From Termitidicoccus mucosus (lineage in GTDB: Bacteria; Verrucomicrobiota; Verrucomicrobiia; Opitutales; Opitutaceae), in the NCBI RefSeq assembly GCF_038725785.1, contig NZ_CP109796.1, forward strand, positions 5,208,001 to 5,272,000: a stretch of DNA of 64,000 nucleotides, in the 5' to 3' direction. The first letter of the stretch is position 1. Every line of letters starts with the position of its first letter. Below are positions 45,235 to 53,572 of the stretch, piece after piece. The position numbers and the translations under genes are program-made. The notes beneath the pieces were generated by a model. The model made no database searches. It was not told the origin of the DNA and saw nothing but the letters and a program-made list of their open reading frames with translations.

Positions 45235-47775
45235 ATGCGTGCCTTCCCCATTCCCACCCGCCTTGTATTGACCGTGCTGATCATCCTGCCGGGTCTGCTG
45301 CCGGCGACAAATGCCGCCGAGGAAACCGTCCGCATGCCTTCGCGCGCGGAAACCCTCAAGGCGATGCATGCCGTCAATGACTACTTCATGAAGAAGTGGC
45401 CGGACCCGGGCCTGCCCATCGTGCATCCGAATCGCACCCGTCCGTCGAACATCTGGACGCGGGGCGTGTATTACGAGGGGTTGATGCAACTGTGGGCGGT
45501 GGATCCGTCGCCGCGTCATCTCGATTACGCGGTCCGGTGGGGCGAGGCGCATCAATGGGGACTGCGCGGGGAGGCGCACACGCGCAACGCCGACAACCAA
45601 TGCTGCGGGCAAACCTATATTGACCTTTACAAGCTCGATCCCCGCCCGGAGCGGATTCGGGCAATCAGGCAAAGTTTCGATCTCATGATCGAGAGCGGGC
45701 GGAGCAATGACTGGACGTGGATCGACGCGGCGCAGATGGCCATGCCCGCGCTCGCCAAACTCGGCGCGCTGCTGGACGAACCCAAGTATTTCGACTACAT
45801 GCACGCCCTCTATCTCGACATGAAACTCCGCCAGGGCGGGAGCGGGTTGTTCAACCCGGAGGACGGCCTCTGGTGGCGCGACCGCAGTTTCATGCCGCCC
45901 TACCGGGAGCCCAATGGCGAGGATTGCTACTGGGCGCGCGGCAACGGCTGGGTGGTTGCGGCGCTCATCCGCACGCTGGACGCGCTGCCGGCCGGTTCCC
46001 CCTATCGGGAGGAATACACGAACATGCTCCGCGTGATGTGCGAGGCGCTCCGCAAGGTGCAGCGGAGCGACGGTTTTTGGAATGTGAGCCTGCATGATCC
46101 CGGCAACTTCGGCGGCAAGGAAACCACCGGCACCTCGCTGTTTGTCGCCGGGATGGCGTGGGGCGTGCGCCACGGCGTGCTGGAACGCGCGGTTTATGAG
46201 CCGGTCATCGCCCGCGCCTGGTCGGCGCTGCTGCGCGAGGGCGTGCGCGGGGACGGGTTTCTGCGTTATGTGCAGGGCACGGGCAAGGAGCCCAAGGACA
46301 GCCAGCCGGTCGGCCCCGACCGGGAGCCCGATTTCGAGGATTTCGGCATCGGCTGCTTTCTCCTCGCCGGCGCGGAGGTTTATAAATTGCCGGAGGCGGG
46401 CGGCGGGAAAGCCGGCTTTGAAATAGCGGACATCCCGTGGGCCTCGAAGGTGGGGGCGCGCGCCGCGCCGTCGTCCGAACGGGCCTTCAATGTCGCTGAC
46501 TTCGGGGCGAAGGCCGACGGGGTCACCCTGAGCACGGCGGCCATACAGTCGGCCATTGACACCGCGCACAAGGCGGGCGGCGGCGTGGTGACCTTCGCCC
46601 CCGGCCAATACCTCACGGGCTCGATTTATATAAAGACCGGCGTGCATTTTGTCATCCCGGAGGGCGTCACCCTGCTGGGCAGCACCCGCATCGAGGATTA
46701 TCCCCGGATCGACACCCGCGTGGCCGGCATCGAGATGAAATGGCCCTCGGCCCTCATCAATGTGCTCGGGCAGGAAAAGGTGAAAATAAGCGGCAAGGGC
46801 ATCGTCTTCGCGCAGGGAAAAGTGTTTTGGGAAAAATACCGCGCCATGGCCCTGGCATACCGGGAGCGCGGGTTGCGGTGGATTGTCGATTACGACTGCG
46901 AAAGGCCGCGCACGGTGCTGGTTTCCGAGTCGCAGGATGTCAGCTTGCAGGGCATCACTTTTCAACAGGCGGGCTTCTGGACCGTGCATGTGCTTTACTC
47001 CTCCCATTGCACGATCGACGGCATCACCATCCAGAACAATATCGGCGGGCACGGGCCGAGCACGGACGGGGTCGATATCGATTCCTCCTCGTGGATTCTG
47101 GTCGAGAACTGCGACATCGACTGCAACGACGACAACTACTGCCTCAAGGCCGGCCGCGACGCCGACGGGCTGCGGGTGAATCGTCCGACCGAATACGTGG
47201 TCATCCGCCATTGCGTGTCGCGCGCGGGGGGCGGCCTTTTCACCTGCGGGAGCGAGACCTCGGGCGGCATACGCCATGTGCTGGTGCACGACATGCAGGC
47301 CAGGGGGACGAGCACCGGTTTCCGGCTGAAATCCGCCATGAACCGCGGGGGGACGACCGAGGATATTTATATAAAAAACATCAGGATGGAGCGGGTGGGC
47401 ACCGCGTTTTCGGCCACGATGAACTGGAACCCGTCGTATAGCTACTCCACGCTGCCGAAGGAATACGAGGGCAGGGAACTCCCCGCGCATTGGGTCAAGA
47501 TGCTCGAGGTGGTGCCGCCGGAGAAAGGGCTGCCCCATTTCCGCGACATCCGCCTCTCGAATTTCGAAATCACAAGCGCCAGAACCGCCATCGACGTGGA
47601 GGGCGACAAGAATTCCCTCATGGAGAATTTCTCCTTTGATAATATCAATATAAAAGCGACCCGGGGCGGCAAGGTGAGCCACGCGCGCGATTGGACCGTG
47701 GACAATGTCAATATAAAGACGGACGCGCCCCTGCAAATCGCCGACTCGGAGGGCGTGCGCTTTCCGGTTCAATGA
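45235..47775 (+). CDS. Secreted GH105-GH28 fusion (unsaturated uronyl hydrolase plus polygalacturonase-like)
   Basis: An 846-residue two-domain enzyme with signal peptide (R-L-V-L-T-V-L-I-I-L-P-G-L-L-P to about N-A-A). Residues about 35-390 are a GH105/GH88-type alpha/alpha barrel with D-A-A-Q-M-A-M near 164 and W-A-R-G-N-G-W-V at 233-240; such enzymes open terminal unsaturated uronic acids made by pectate lyases. From about 415 (F-N-V-A-D-F-G-A-K-A-D-G-V) a right-handed beta-helix of GH28 follows, with S-T-D-G-V-D near 609, N-D-D-N-Y-C-L-K near 631 and F-R-L-K-S later. The usual G-H-G is replaced by A-G-G-G, so catalysis in that half may differ. Such a fusion could strip decorations and cut rhamnogalacturonan. 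It follows nanA after a repeat element. Confidence 0.87.
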   Translation: MRAFPIPTRLVLTVLIILPGLLPATNAAEETVRMPSRAETLKAMHAVNDYFMKKWPDPGLPIVHPNRTRPSNIWTRGVYYEGLMQLWAVDPSPRHLDYAVRWGEAHQWGLRGEAHTRNADNQCCGQTYIDLYKLDPRPERIRAIRQSFDLMIESGRSNDWTWIDAAQMAMPALAKLGALLDEPKYFDYMHALYLDMKLRQGGSGLFNPEDGLWWRDRSFMPPYREPNGEDCYWARGNGWVVAALIRTLDALPAGSPYREEYTNMLRVMCEALRKVQRSDGFWNVSLHDPGNFGGKETTGTSLFVAGMAWGVRHGVLERAVYEPVIARAWSALLREGVRGDGFLRYVQGTGKEPKDSQPVGPDREPDFEDFGIGCFLLAGAEVYKLPEAGGGKAGFEIADIPWASKVGARAAPSSERAFNVADFGAKADGVTLSTAAIQSAIDTAHKAGGGVVTFAPGQYLTGSIYIKTGVHFVIPEGVTLLGSTRIEDYPRIDTRVAGIEMKWPSALINVLGQEKVKISGKGIVFAQGKVFWEKYRAMALAYRERGLRWIVDYDCERPRTVLVSESQDVSLQGITFQQAGFWTVHVLYSSHCTIDGITIQNNIGGHGPSTDGVDIDSSSWILVENCDIDCNDDNYCLKAGRDADGLRVNRPTEYVVIRHCVSRAGGGLFTCGSETSGGIRHVLVHDMQARGTSTGFRLKSAMNRGGTTEDIYIKNIRMERVGTAFSATMNWNPSYSYSTLPKEYEGRELPAHWVKMLEVVPPEKGLPHFRDIRLSNFEITSARTAIDVEGDKNSLMENFSFDNINIKATRGGKVSHARDWTVDNVNIKTDAPLQIADSEGVRFPVQ

Positions 47776-47876
47776 ATAACGAAGAACCACAAAACCGGGC
47801 CGATAAAAGCCTGCGGAAGACGCGGAAATAAAAATCCTTTTCCGTGTGTCAGTGAGCAATAAAAGACCAGCCGTTT

Positions 47877-47967
47877 ATTTGGACAGAATGAACGGAATTT
47901 TAAAAAATTAACAGAATAAACAACCAATTCTGTTCATTCTATTAAATTCCGTTCATTCTGTCTAAAA
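47877..47967. repeat. Palindromic intergenic repeat, family C copy 2
   Basis: Inverted ends TTTGGACAGAATGAACGGAAT and AATTCCGTTCATTCTGTCTAAA surround an AT-rich middle that holds a second pair of AACAGAAT/ATTCTGTT repeats. It lies 3' of the GH105-GH28 gene, with family D copy 2 directly after it. Confidence 0.75.
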
Positions 47968-47984
47968 TAAACAAACCATTAAAT

Positions 47985-48070
47985 TAAACAGAAGGAAACG
48001 AAGGACACTAAGAAAACAATAATCATAAAAGGTATTCTTCGCTTCCTTTGTTTCCTTCTGTTCAATAAAA
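47985..48070. repeat. Palindromic intergenic repeat, family D copy 2
   Basis: Arms AACAGAAGGAAACGAAGGAC and the imperfect complement (TTCGCTTCCTTTGTTTCCTTCTGTT) form a hairpin of about 86 bp between the convergent GH105-GH28 and sufE genes. Confidence 0.75.
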
Positions 48071-48143
48071 CCGGTTCGTCGCTGCCATTTGAAATGCTCC
48101 AAGGCGCCCGCCCGCTCTGCATGCCCTTGCATGGCACCCGGGA

Positions 48144-48560
48144 TCAGACAGGCCGGTGGCGCGCGGCGAGTTCCCGGATGCGGGCGCGGACGGCGGCGAG
48201 GCCGTTGCGGCGAGTGGGGGAAAGGTTTTGGGTGAGACGCAGCTCCTCGAGCAGGACGGGCTCGACCGCCGCGGCCTCGGCGGGATCGGTGTCGTCGTAG
48301 AGTTCGCAGAGAAGCGCGACGAGCCCCTTGACGAGCGGCGAGTCGGCGTCGGCGCGGAGGCGAAGGCGTCCGTCGCGGATTTCGCCGATGAGCCACACGG
48401 TGGAGACGCAGCCGGGCACGCGGTTCGCGTCCACGCGCTCGCCGGGGGCAGGCGGAGGGAGGTGACGCGCGCGCTCGACCGCGATGGCGAGGCGTTCCTG
48501 CGCGTCGGGGATGATCGCGAGGCCGTCGATGAGAAGGCGCTGTTTTTCGGCAAGGGTCAT
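48144..48560 (-). CDS. sufE: SufE-family sulfur acceptor for Fe-S cluster assembly
   Basis: A 138-residue cytoplasmic protein with the SufE motif V-P-G-C-V-S at 48-53. Cys51 is the sulfur-accepting thiol that takes persulfide from the cysteine desulfurase SufS and passes it to the SUF scaffold. The N-terminal K-Q-R-L-L-I-D-G-L and L-Y-D-D-T-D segments are also typical. It is not next to other suf genes. It starts 18 bp after the NERD-domain gene ends on the same strand, and the two may be co-transcribed without an obvious shared function. Confidence 0.9.
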   Translation of the reverse strand: MTLAEKQRLLIDGLAIIPDAQERLAIAVERARHLPPPAPGERVDANRVPGCVSTVWLIGEIRDGRLRLRADADSPLVKGLVALLCELYDDTDPAEAAAVEPVLLEELRLTQNLSPTRRNGLAAVRARIRELAARHRPV

Positions 48561-48578
48561 GGGCGTGGCGCGGTCCGG

Positions 48579-49478
48579 TCAAAACTCCACGTCGCGGCAG
48601 CGGGCTTCGAGCTGGCGGGCGATGAGATCGACCTGGGCCTCGGTGAGGCTCGCGGGCTGGGTTTCGATATGCTGGGGGATTTGTTTCGGGTTGAGCACGC
48701 ACACCGGGCTTTCGAGGGGGGCGGCGTTGGTTTGCGTGACGAGCCAGCCGGGAAATGTGAGGACGGGGGTGACGCGCAGGCGGTGGGCGCCGAGGAGGGT
48801 TTGCAGGTGGTGTTCGAGCCAGAGGGCGCGGTCGCGGGCCTGCGCGAGGCCGTGGGCGTCGGCGCCCCAGGGATAGATGATGCGGTGCCCGTCGAAGGTG
48901 ATTTTGTAGTCGGCGCGGCCGGGCGCTGCGCGGCCTTTGCGGCGGGTCTTGGTCTCGATGGCGAACACGCCGGTGCGGCCGGCGACGACGTGGTCGATGT
49001 TGAACGGGGAATTTTTCTCGCCCGCGGGCACGTCGTGGAAGACGCGGCAGCCCCTGGCGCGGAGTTGCTCGATGAATTCGCCCGCGTAGCGCTCCCCGAA
49101 GTAGCCGAGGTAGTGGTTGCGGCGCTGTTCGAGCACGCGCATGAGGCGGCGCGAGCAGATGACGAGGGCGGCGATGGCGAGGACGAGCGTGAGCGGGATG
49201 AGCCACGAGGCACGCGAGGGGAGGAGGGCGACGGCGCTGTAGCCCGCGGCGAGCACGATGACGGGGAAGAGGGCGTTGCCGAGCAGAGTGGCGCCGAGGG
49301 CGGTGTCGAAGTCGTCGAGCTTGCGGCGGAGGGTTTCGCCGGGGGCGCGCAGGAGTTTGTCGGGGAAGGGCGGGCGCTCCTGCCGGCGGTTGACGCGCCA
49401 GCGCCAGATGAGCATGACGACGAGGCAGTAGAGGAGCAGGTAGGCGGAGAGCAGGAGGGGACTGGTGAGAAAACGCAT
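48579..49478 (-). CDS. Membrane-anchored NERD (nuclease-related) domain protein
   Basis: A 299-residue protein. Two to three N-terminal membrane segments are present (about 5-25, L-L-L-S-A-Y-L-L-L-Y-C-L-V-V-M-L-I-W, and a hairpin near 65-110). The NERD domain follows, with G-E-R-Y-A-G-E near 130, N-I-D-H-V near 160 and the E-T-K motif (F-A-I-E-T-K) near 175, plus a C-terminal part with V-C-V-L-N. NERD shares the fold of restriction-type nucleases (E/D-x-K core), but most members are uncharacterised. The ATG at 49478 is chosen because it opens the first membrane helix. The longer upstream frame is basic and covers a palindromic repeat. Role unknown; DNA processing or defence is possible. Confidence 0.82.
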   Translation of the reverse strand: MRFLTSPLLLSAYLLLYCLVVMLIWRWRVNRRQERPPFPDKLLRAPGETLRRKLDDFDTALGATLLGNALFPVIVLAAGYSAVALLPSRASWLIPLTLVLAIAALVICSRRLMRVLEQRRNHYLGYFGERYAGEFIEQLRARGCRVFHDVPAGEKNSPFNIDHVVAGRTGVFAIETKTRRKGRAAPGRADYKITFDGHRIIYPWGADAHGLAQARDRALWLEHHLQTLLGAHRLRVTPVLTFPGWLVTQTNAAPLESPVCVLNPKQIPQHIETQPASLTEAQVDLIARQLEARCRDVEF

Positions 49479-49623
49479 GGCCGGATGAAGGAAGATGTAA
49501 GAGGCGAGGGGAGCGGGGCGGCAACCGTTCTTGTCGGGGGACCGCCGGTTTTCTTCCTCCCCCAAAGCCGGATGAATTTCCAAAGAAGTCCGCCGGAGGC
49601 GCAACGCGAACGCGGCAGCGACT

Positions 49624-49692
49624 GGGAGCGCCGGCATCCTGCCGGCTTTGGCGGCGCGAAGCGCCGTCCCGCGGGCAGGATGCCCGCGCTCC
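49624..49692. repeat. GC-rich palindromic repeat, family F copy 2
   Basis: Arms GGGAGCGCCGGCATCCTGCC and GGCAGGATGCCCGCGCTCC flank G-G-C-G-G-C-G-C-G-A-A-G-C-G-C-C-G. It is related to the copy at 21532-21600 and lies upstream of the NERD gene and 3' of the small ribbon-helix-helix gene. Confidence 0.75.
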
Positions 49693-49769
49693 TTTGCATG
49701 CCCCTTTGTCGCCGCCATGGGCGTCATCGGCCCCCTCTTTGTCCGCCGAAAACCCCGGGCGCAGCCGGG

Positions 49770-50048
49770 TTACGGAGATTTCCCGGGCGGCCGGGCGCCG
49801 CCCGTCTGCCTCAGCTTGCGCCAGTCCAAAAATTCCAGAAATTCCGGGTTCTTAAGTTGGTCTGCCGAGACGTATTGCGTGTAATGCTCCGTCTTCCACT
49901 GGCGAATGTCCCGCGCGATGACCTGCCTCACGTAATCGCTCAGGTGCAGGATGCCGCGTTCGTCCATGATCTGCTGGACATCCGCCAACTGCGGCTCGGA
50001 CAGCACTATGTTTACCTGAGGGCGTTTTAGGGTCCTTTTTTGCGGCAT
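49770..50048 (-). CDS. Small ribbon-helix-helix-like protein, candidate regulator
   Basis: A 92-residue basic protein starting MPQKRTLKRPQVNIVLSEPQ. The pattern R-P-Q-V-N-I-V-L-S-E-P-Q (strand), L-A-D-V-Q-Q-I-M-D-E-R-G (helix) and L-S-D-Y-V-R-Q-V-I-A-R-D-I (helix) fits a ribbon-helix-helix/CopG-type DNA-binding fold. The C-terminal half may be a partner- or ligand-binding tail. The ATG at 50048 is used; a GTG three codons earlier is possible. It is divergent from the trimeric autotransporter gene with 152 AT-rich bases between them, so it may regulate that gene and itself. No toxin gene is adjacent, which makes a toxin-antitoxin role less likely. Confidence 0.65.
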   Translation of the reverse strand: MPQKRTLKRPQVNIVLSEPQLADVQQIMDERGILHLSDYVRQVIARDIRQWKTEHYTQYVSADQLKNPEFLEFLDWRKLRQTGGARPPGKSP

Positions 50049-50200
50049 GTGAGCCACAACCCTACCCAGAATTCATAAAAAAAAGAGTTGAGTAATCATC
50101 ACGGATATATTTTGTGCGTCTTTTTACTATTTTAAATAGCTATAAATCTATTGAAACAGTAAAAAATGGCAAAAATCGTAAAATGTAACATACAAATGCA

Positions 50201-53200
50201 ATGAATCTTAAAAATCACCCAAACATAAGCAAAACCCCCGTCCGGGTTTTTCTGGCACTGGTCGCCTTGCTGGCCTTCCAGATGGCGGGCGCGCAGACGA
50301 GTCCGGATAGCGCTGCGGATATGGACACGATTATCACCGAGATACTGGCCTCCGGAACCTACGACGCCACCAGCGGCAGCTTCAGGCAGGGAACCTCCAC
50401 CTGGTTCGCCGATACCAGCGGCACCATCGCCGCGCTCGGCAGTCAGGTTCAGGCCAACAGCGCTGCCCTCGCCAGCGCGACCACGGCGCTGGGCACGCGC
50501 ATCGACAACCTTGACACGACGTTGGCCAGCGCGACTACCACGCTGGGCCACACCATCGTCAGCGCCAGCGCCGTGCTGGATGGGCGCATCAACAACCTCG
50601 GCAATGTGCTGGCCAGCGCGACCGCCGCGCTCGACACCCGCATCAACACGGAGGTCGCCGCGCTCAACAGCACCATCAGTGCGACCACCGCCGCGCTCGA
50701 CACCCGCATCAGCAATGAAGTCGGCACGCTGAACAACACCATCGCCAGCGCCACCATGGCGTTTGGCACGCGTATCGACAGCCTCGGCACGGCATTGACC
50801 TCTGCGACCAATGCGCTGGACACGCGCATCACCAATGAGGTCGGGACGCTGAATACCACGATAGCCAGCGCGAGCACGGCGTTGAACACGCGTATCGACA
50901 CCGAGGTGGCCACACTCGGCAACGCGTTGACCAGTGCGACCACGGGGTTGGGGACGCGCATTGATACCCTCGGCGCGGCGCTGACCAGCGCGACCGGTGC
51001 GCTGGACACCCGCATTACCAATGAAGTCGGAACGCTGAATACGACCATCGCCAGCGCGACCACGGCATTGGGCACGCGTATCGACAATCTCGGCACGGCG
51101 CTGACGACTGCGACCACCGCGCTCGACACCCGCATCACCACGGAGGTCGCCGCGCTCAACAGCACCATCAGCGCGACCACCGCCGCGTTGGATACGCGCA
51201 TCACCACCGAGGTCGGCACGTTGAACACGACCATCGCGAGCGCCAGCACCGCGCTGAACACGCGCATCGGCACCGAAGTGACCGCGTTGAACACCGCGCT
51301 GACCAGCGCGACCACGGCATTGGGCACGCGTATCGACAATCTCGGCACGGCGCTGACGACTGCGACCGCCGCGCTTGACACGCGCATTACCACGGAGGTC
51401 GGCACCCTCAACAGCACCATCAGCGCGACCACCGCCGCGCTGGATACCCGCATCACCAGCGAGGTCGGCACGCTGAACACCACCATCGCCAGCGCCAGCA
51501 CCGCGCTGAACACGCGCATCGACACCGAAGTGACCGCGTTGAACACCACGCTGACCAGCGCCACCACGGCATTGGGCACGAGCATCGACAATCTCGGCAC
51601 GGCGCTGACCACGGCGACTTCCGCTCTCGACACCCGCATCACCAACGAAATCGGCACGCTGGGCACCGCCCTCGCCACCGCGACCACCGCGTTGAGCACA
51701 CGCATCGATACCGAGGTCGCCGCCCTCAACAGCACCGTCAGCGCGACCACCGCCGCGCTCGACACGCGCATCACCACCGAAGTCGGCACGCTGAACACGA
51801 CCATCGCCAGCGCCAGCACCGCGTTGAATGGGCGCATCGACACCGAGGTGGCCTCGCTGAACAACACCCTCATCACCGCGACCACGGCGCTCGGCGCGCG
51901 CATCGACGGCCTCCAGGTCGATCTCGACGCGCTCGACACCACGGCCGTGAAGTATGTCAACGGCAGCGATCCGACGATCAGCCTGCGCGTCGGCACCACC
52001 ATCACCAACCTCGCCGATGTTTCCTCCAGCGACACGGACCAGACCAAGGCCGTGAACATCGCCAGCGCCAAGACCATCGCCACCGAGATTGCCACCGACA
52101 TCGTCACCGATGCCGTGGCCGAGGCCAACAAGTCGGTCGCCTTCTCCACCGGCAATCAAGCCGCCTCCATCGGCGCCGGCGCTTCCGACGCGATGGCCAT
52201 CGGCAGCGGCGCCATCGCCAACGGCAGCAACGCCGTGGCCCTCGGCTCCGGCGCGCGCGTCAGCGACCAGGCGGCGGACGGCGTCGCCGTCGGCTCGGGC
52301 GCCACCGCCCTCCACGCCAACTCCGTGGCGCTCGGCGCCGGCACCACGACGGACGCGGCCAACAGCGTCGCCGTCGGCAACCGCACCATCGACCAGATCG
52401 CCGCCTCGGCCCTCACCGACGGCAGCGACAGCCACGCCGCCACCACCGGCCAGCTCTACAACGCCGGTTCCAGCGCCGCCGGCATTCTCGGCGGCGGCGC
52501 CACGCTCGGCGCCGACGGCGCCATCAGCGGCTGGAGCGTCAACATCGCCAGCGAAAACGGCCCCGTCGCCTACACCAACGTGGCCGACGCCATCACCGCG
52601 GTGGACGCCAACCTCAACACCCGCATCGACAACCTCGCCCAGCAACACGACGGCGACATCACGGCGCTCGATGACAAGATCGACCAGGAGATCGCGGACC
52701 GCGCGGCCCTGATCCGTTCCGAAACCCGCACGGACGGCGGCGGCAGCCTCGTCCTCGACGCCCGCGGCGACGCCATCACCGACATCCACATCGGCGGCCA
52801 TTCCCTCGTCACCGCCGAGGTCGCCGTCAATGTTGACGGCGCGATTGTCACCCGCCAGCAGCTCTCGGCGCGGGACACCGGCGGCAACGCCATCGACATC
52901 GACGTCACCAACGGCAGCAGGCTGCTCGTCAACGGCGACGAAGTCATCGGCAAAAACGCGGTGCAGGCCCGCATCGACACCGCCGTCAACGCGGCCAAGG
53001 CCGAACTGAACACCCGCATCGACGGCATCGAGGAACGCGTGCAGGCGGTGGAAAACGGCCAGACCCTCCAGTTCCAGCGGCACGCGGCGGCCATCCAGAA
53101 ACTGCAACGCGGCATCGCCATGGCGGCCGCCCTGCAAACCCCGCAAATCGCCCCCGGCCACCGCCGCGCCGTCAAGCTCGGCATCGCCTACTACGACGAC

Positions 53201-53326
53201 CAGACCGGCCTCGCCGGCGGCTACGCCGAGCGCCTCAACCAAAACGTCTCCGTCAACGCCGAGATGGCCACCAGTCACCAGTTCAAGGAAGTCATCCTCC
53301 GCGGCGGCGTGAACTACAGCTGGTAA
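50201..53326 (+). CDS. YadA-type trimeric autotransporter adhesin (type Vc)
   Basis: A 1041-residue surface protein. It has a signal peptide (V-F-L-A-L-V-A-L-L-A-F-Q-M-A-G-A-Q). A long stalk of 22-residue repeats (about 80-580; A-L-D-T-R-I-T-x-E-V-x-x-L-N-x-T-I-x-S-A-T-T type, two hendecads per unit) suggests a right-handed coiled coil. A YadA-like head follows at about 645-735 with A-I-G-S-G-A, A-V-A-L-G-S-G-A, V-A-V-G-S-G-A and the H-A-N-S-V-A-L-G motif. A neck (A-T-T-G-Q-L-Y-N-A-G) lies near 745, with a further coil after it. The C-terminal YadA anchor (about 935-1041, I-A-M-A-A-A-L to N-Y-S-W) makes the 12-strand trimeric pore. Having the main stalk before the head is unusual. Such proteins mediate adhesion or autoagglutination. 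The repeats invite length variation. An outer-membrane protein gene follows. Confidence 0.92.
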   Translation: MNLKNHPNISKTPVRVFLALVALLAFQMAGAQTSPDSAADMDTIITEILASGTYDATSGSFRQGTSTWFADTSGTIAALGSQVQANSAALASATTALGTRIDNLDTTLASATTTLGHTIVSASAVLDGRINNLGNVLASATAALDTRINTEVAALNSTISATTAALDTRISNEVGTLNNTIASATMAFGTRIDSLGTALTSATNALDTRITNEVGTLNTTIASASTALNTRIDTEVATLGNALTSATTGLGTRIDTLGAALTSATGALDTRITNEVGTLNTTIASATTALGTRIDNLGTALTTATTALDTRITTEVAALNSTISATTAALDTRITTEVGTLNTTIASASTALNTRIGTEVTALNTALTSATTALGTRIDNLGTALTTATAALDTRITTEVGTLNSTISATTAALDTRITSEVGTLNTTIASASTALNTRIDTEVTALNTTLTSATTALGTSIDNLGTALTTATSALDTRITNEIGTLGTALATATTALSTRIDTEVAALNSTVSATTAALDTRITTEVGTLNTTIASASTALNGRIDTEVASLNNTLITATTALGARIDGLQVDLDALDTTAVKYVNGSDPTISLRVGTTITNLADVSSSDTDQTKAVNIASAKTIATEIATDIVTDAVAEANKSVAFSTGNQAASIGAGASDAMAIGSGAIANGSNAVALGSGARVSDQAADGVAVGSGATALHANSVALGAGTTTDAANSVAVGNRTIDQIAASALTDGSDSHAATTGQLYNAGSSAAGILGGGATLGADGAISGWSVNIASENGPVAYTNVADAITAVDANLNTRIDNLAQQHDGDITALDDKIDQEIADRAALIRSETRTDGGGSLVLDARGDAITDIHIGGHSLVTAEVAVNVDGAIVTRQQLSARDTGGNAIDIDVTNGSRLLVNGDEVIGKNAVQARIDTAVNAAKAELNTRIDGIEERVQAVENGQTLQFQRHAAAIQKLQRGIAMAAALQTPQIAPGHRRAVKLGIAYYDDQTGLAGGYAERLNQNVSVNAEMATSHQFKEVILRGGVNYSW
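50449..51950 (+). repeat. 66-bp coding repeats of the adhesin stalk
   Basis: About 22 imperfect direct repeats with a 66-bp period (22 codons), each with a G-A-C-A-C-C/G-C-G-C-A-T-C core encoding D-T-R-I. Adjacent units differ at many third positions, so the array is not freshly amplified throughout, but several blocks (for example around 51040-51400) are nearly identical. Confidence 0.85.
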
Positions 53327-53353
53327 GCGGAAAATTACGAATGACGAATTACA

Positions 53354-53486
53354 AACTGATGTTACGCGGCAGGCGGGATTTTGTAGGGCGCGACCTTGCG
53401 TCGCGCCGCGTTCGCCGATTCCGGCACCGCCCACGCATTCGCGGCCTGACGCAAGGTCAGGCCCTACGGGACGCGTCCCATCAGTT
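53354..53486. repeat. MITE-like palindromic element, family B copy 2
   Basis: Begins AACTGATGTTACGCGGCAGG and ends GACGCGTCCCATCAGTT. The inner arms are TGTAGGGCGCGACCTTGCGT and its near complement, matching copy 1 at 44966. It directly abuts another inverted repeat (53484-53541). Confidence 0.78.
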
Positions 53487-53541
53487 ACGAATTGGATGAG
53501 TACGGCGCGGCTCCGCCGTGCGCGGTGACTCCAATTCGTAA
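53484..53541. repeat. Inverted repeat next to family B element
   Basis: Arms TTACGAATTGGA and TCCAATTCGTAA enclose a GC-rich hairpin centre. The string ACGAATTAC also occurs just before the family B copy (from about 53344), suggesting that the B element inserted into or beside an older repeat. Confidence 0.6.
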
Positions 53542-53572
53542 TTCCCCCACTTCCCAAAAAATCAGACACATC

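Noticed and set aside
44713-47859. Long minus-strand frame opposite nanA and the GH105-GH28 gene
   Set aside because: The opposite strand carries well-supported enzymes. The product lacks any motif and runs through a palindromic repeat.
50449-51950. 66-bp repeats considered as a CRISPR array
   Set aside because: There are no unique spacers; the repeats are in frame and encode a coiled-coil stalk inside a complete gene, and no cas genes are nearby.
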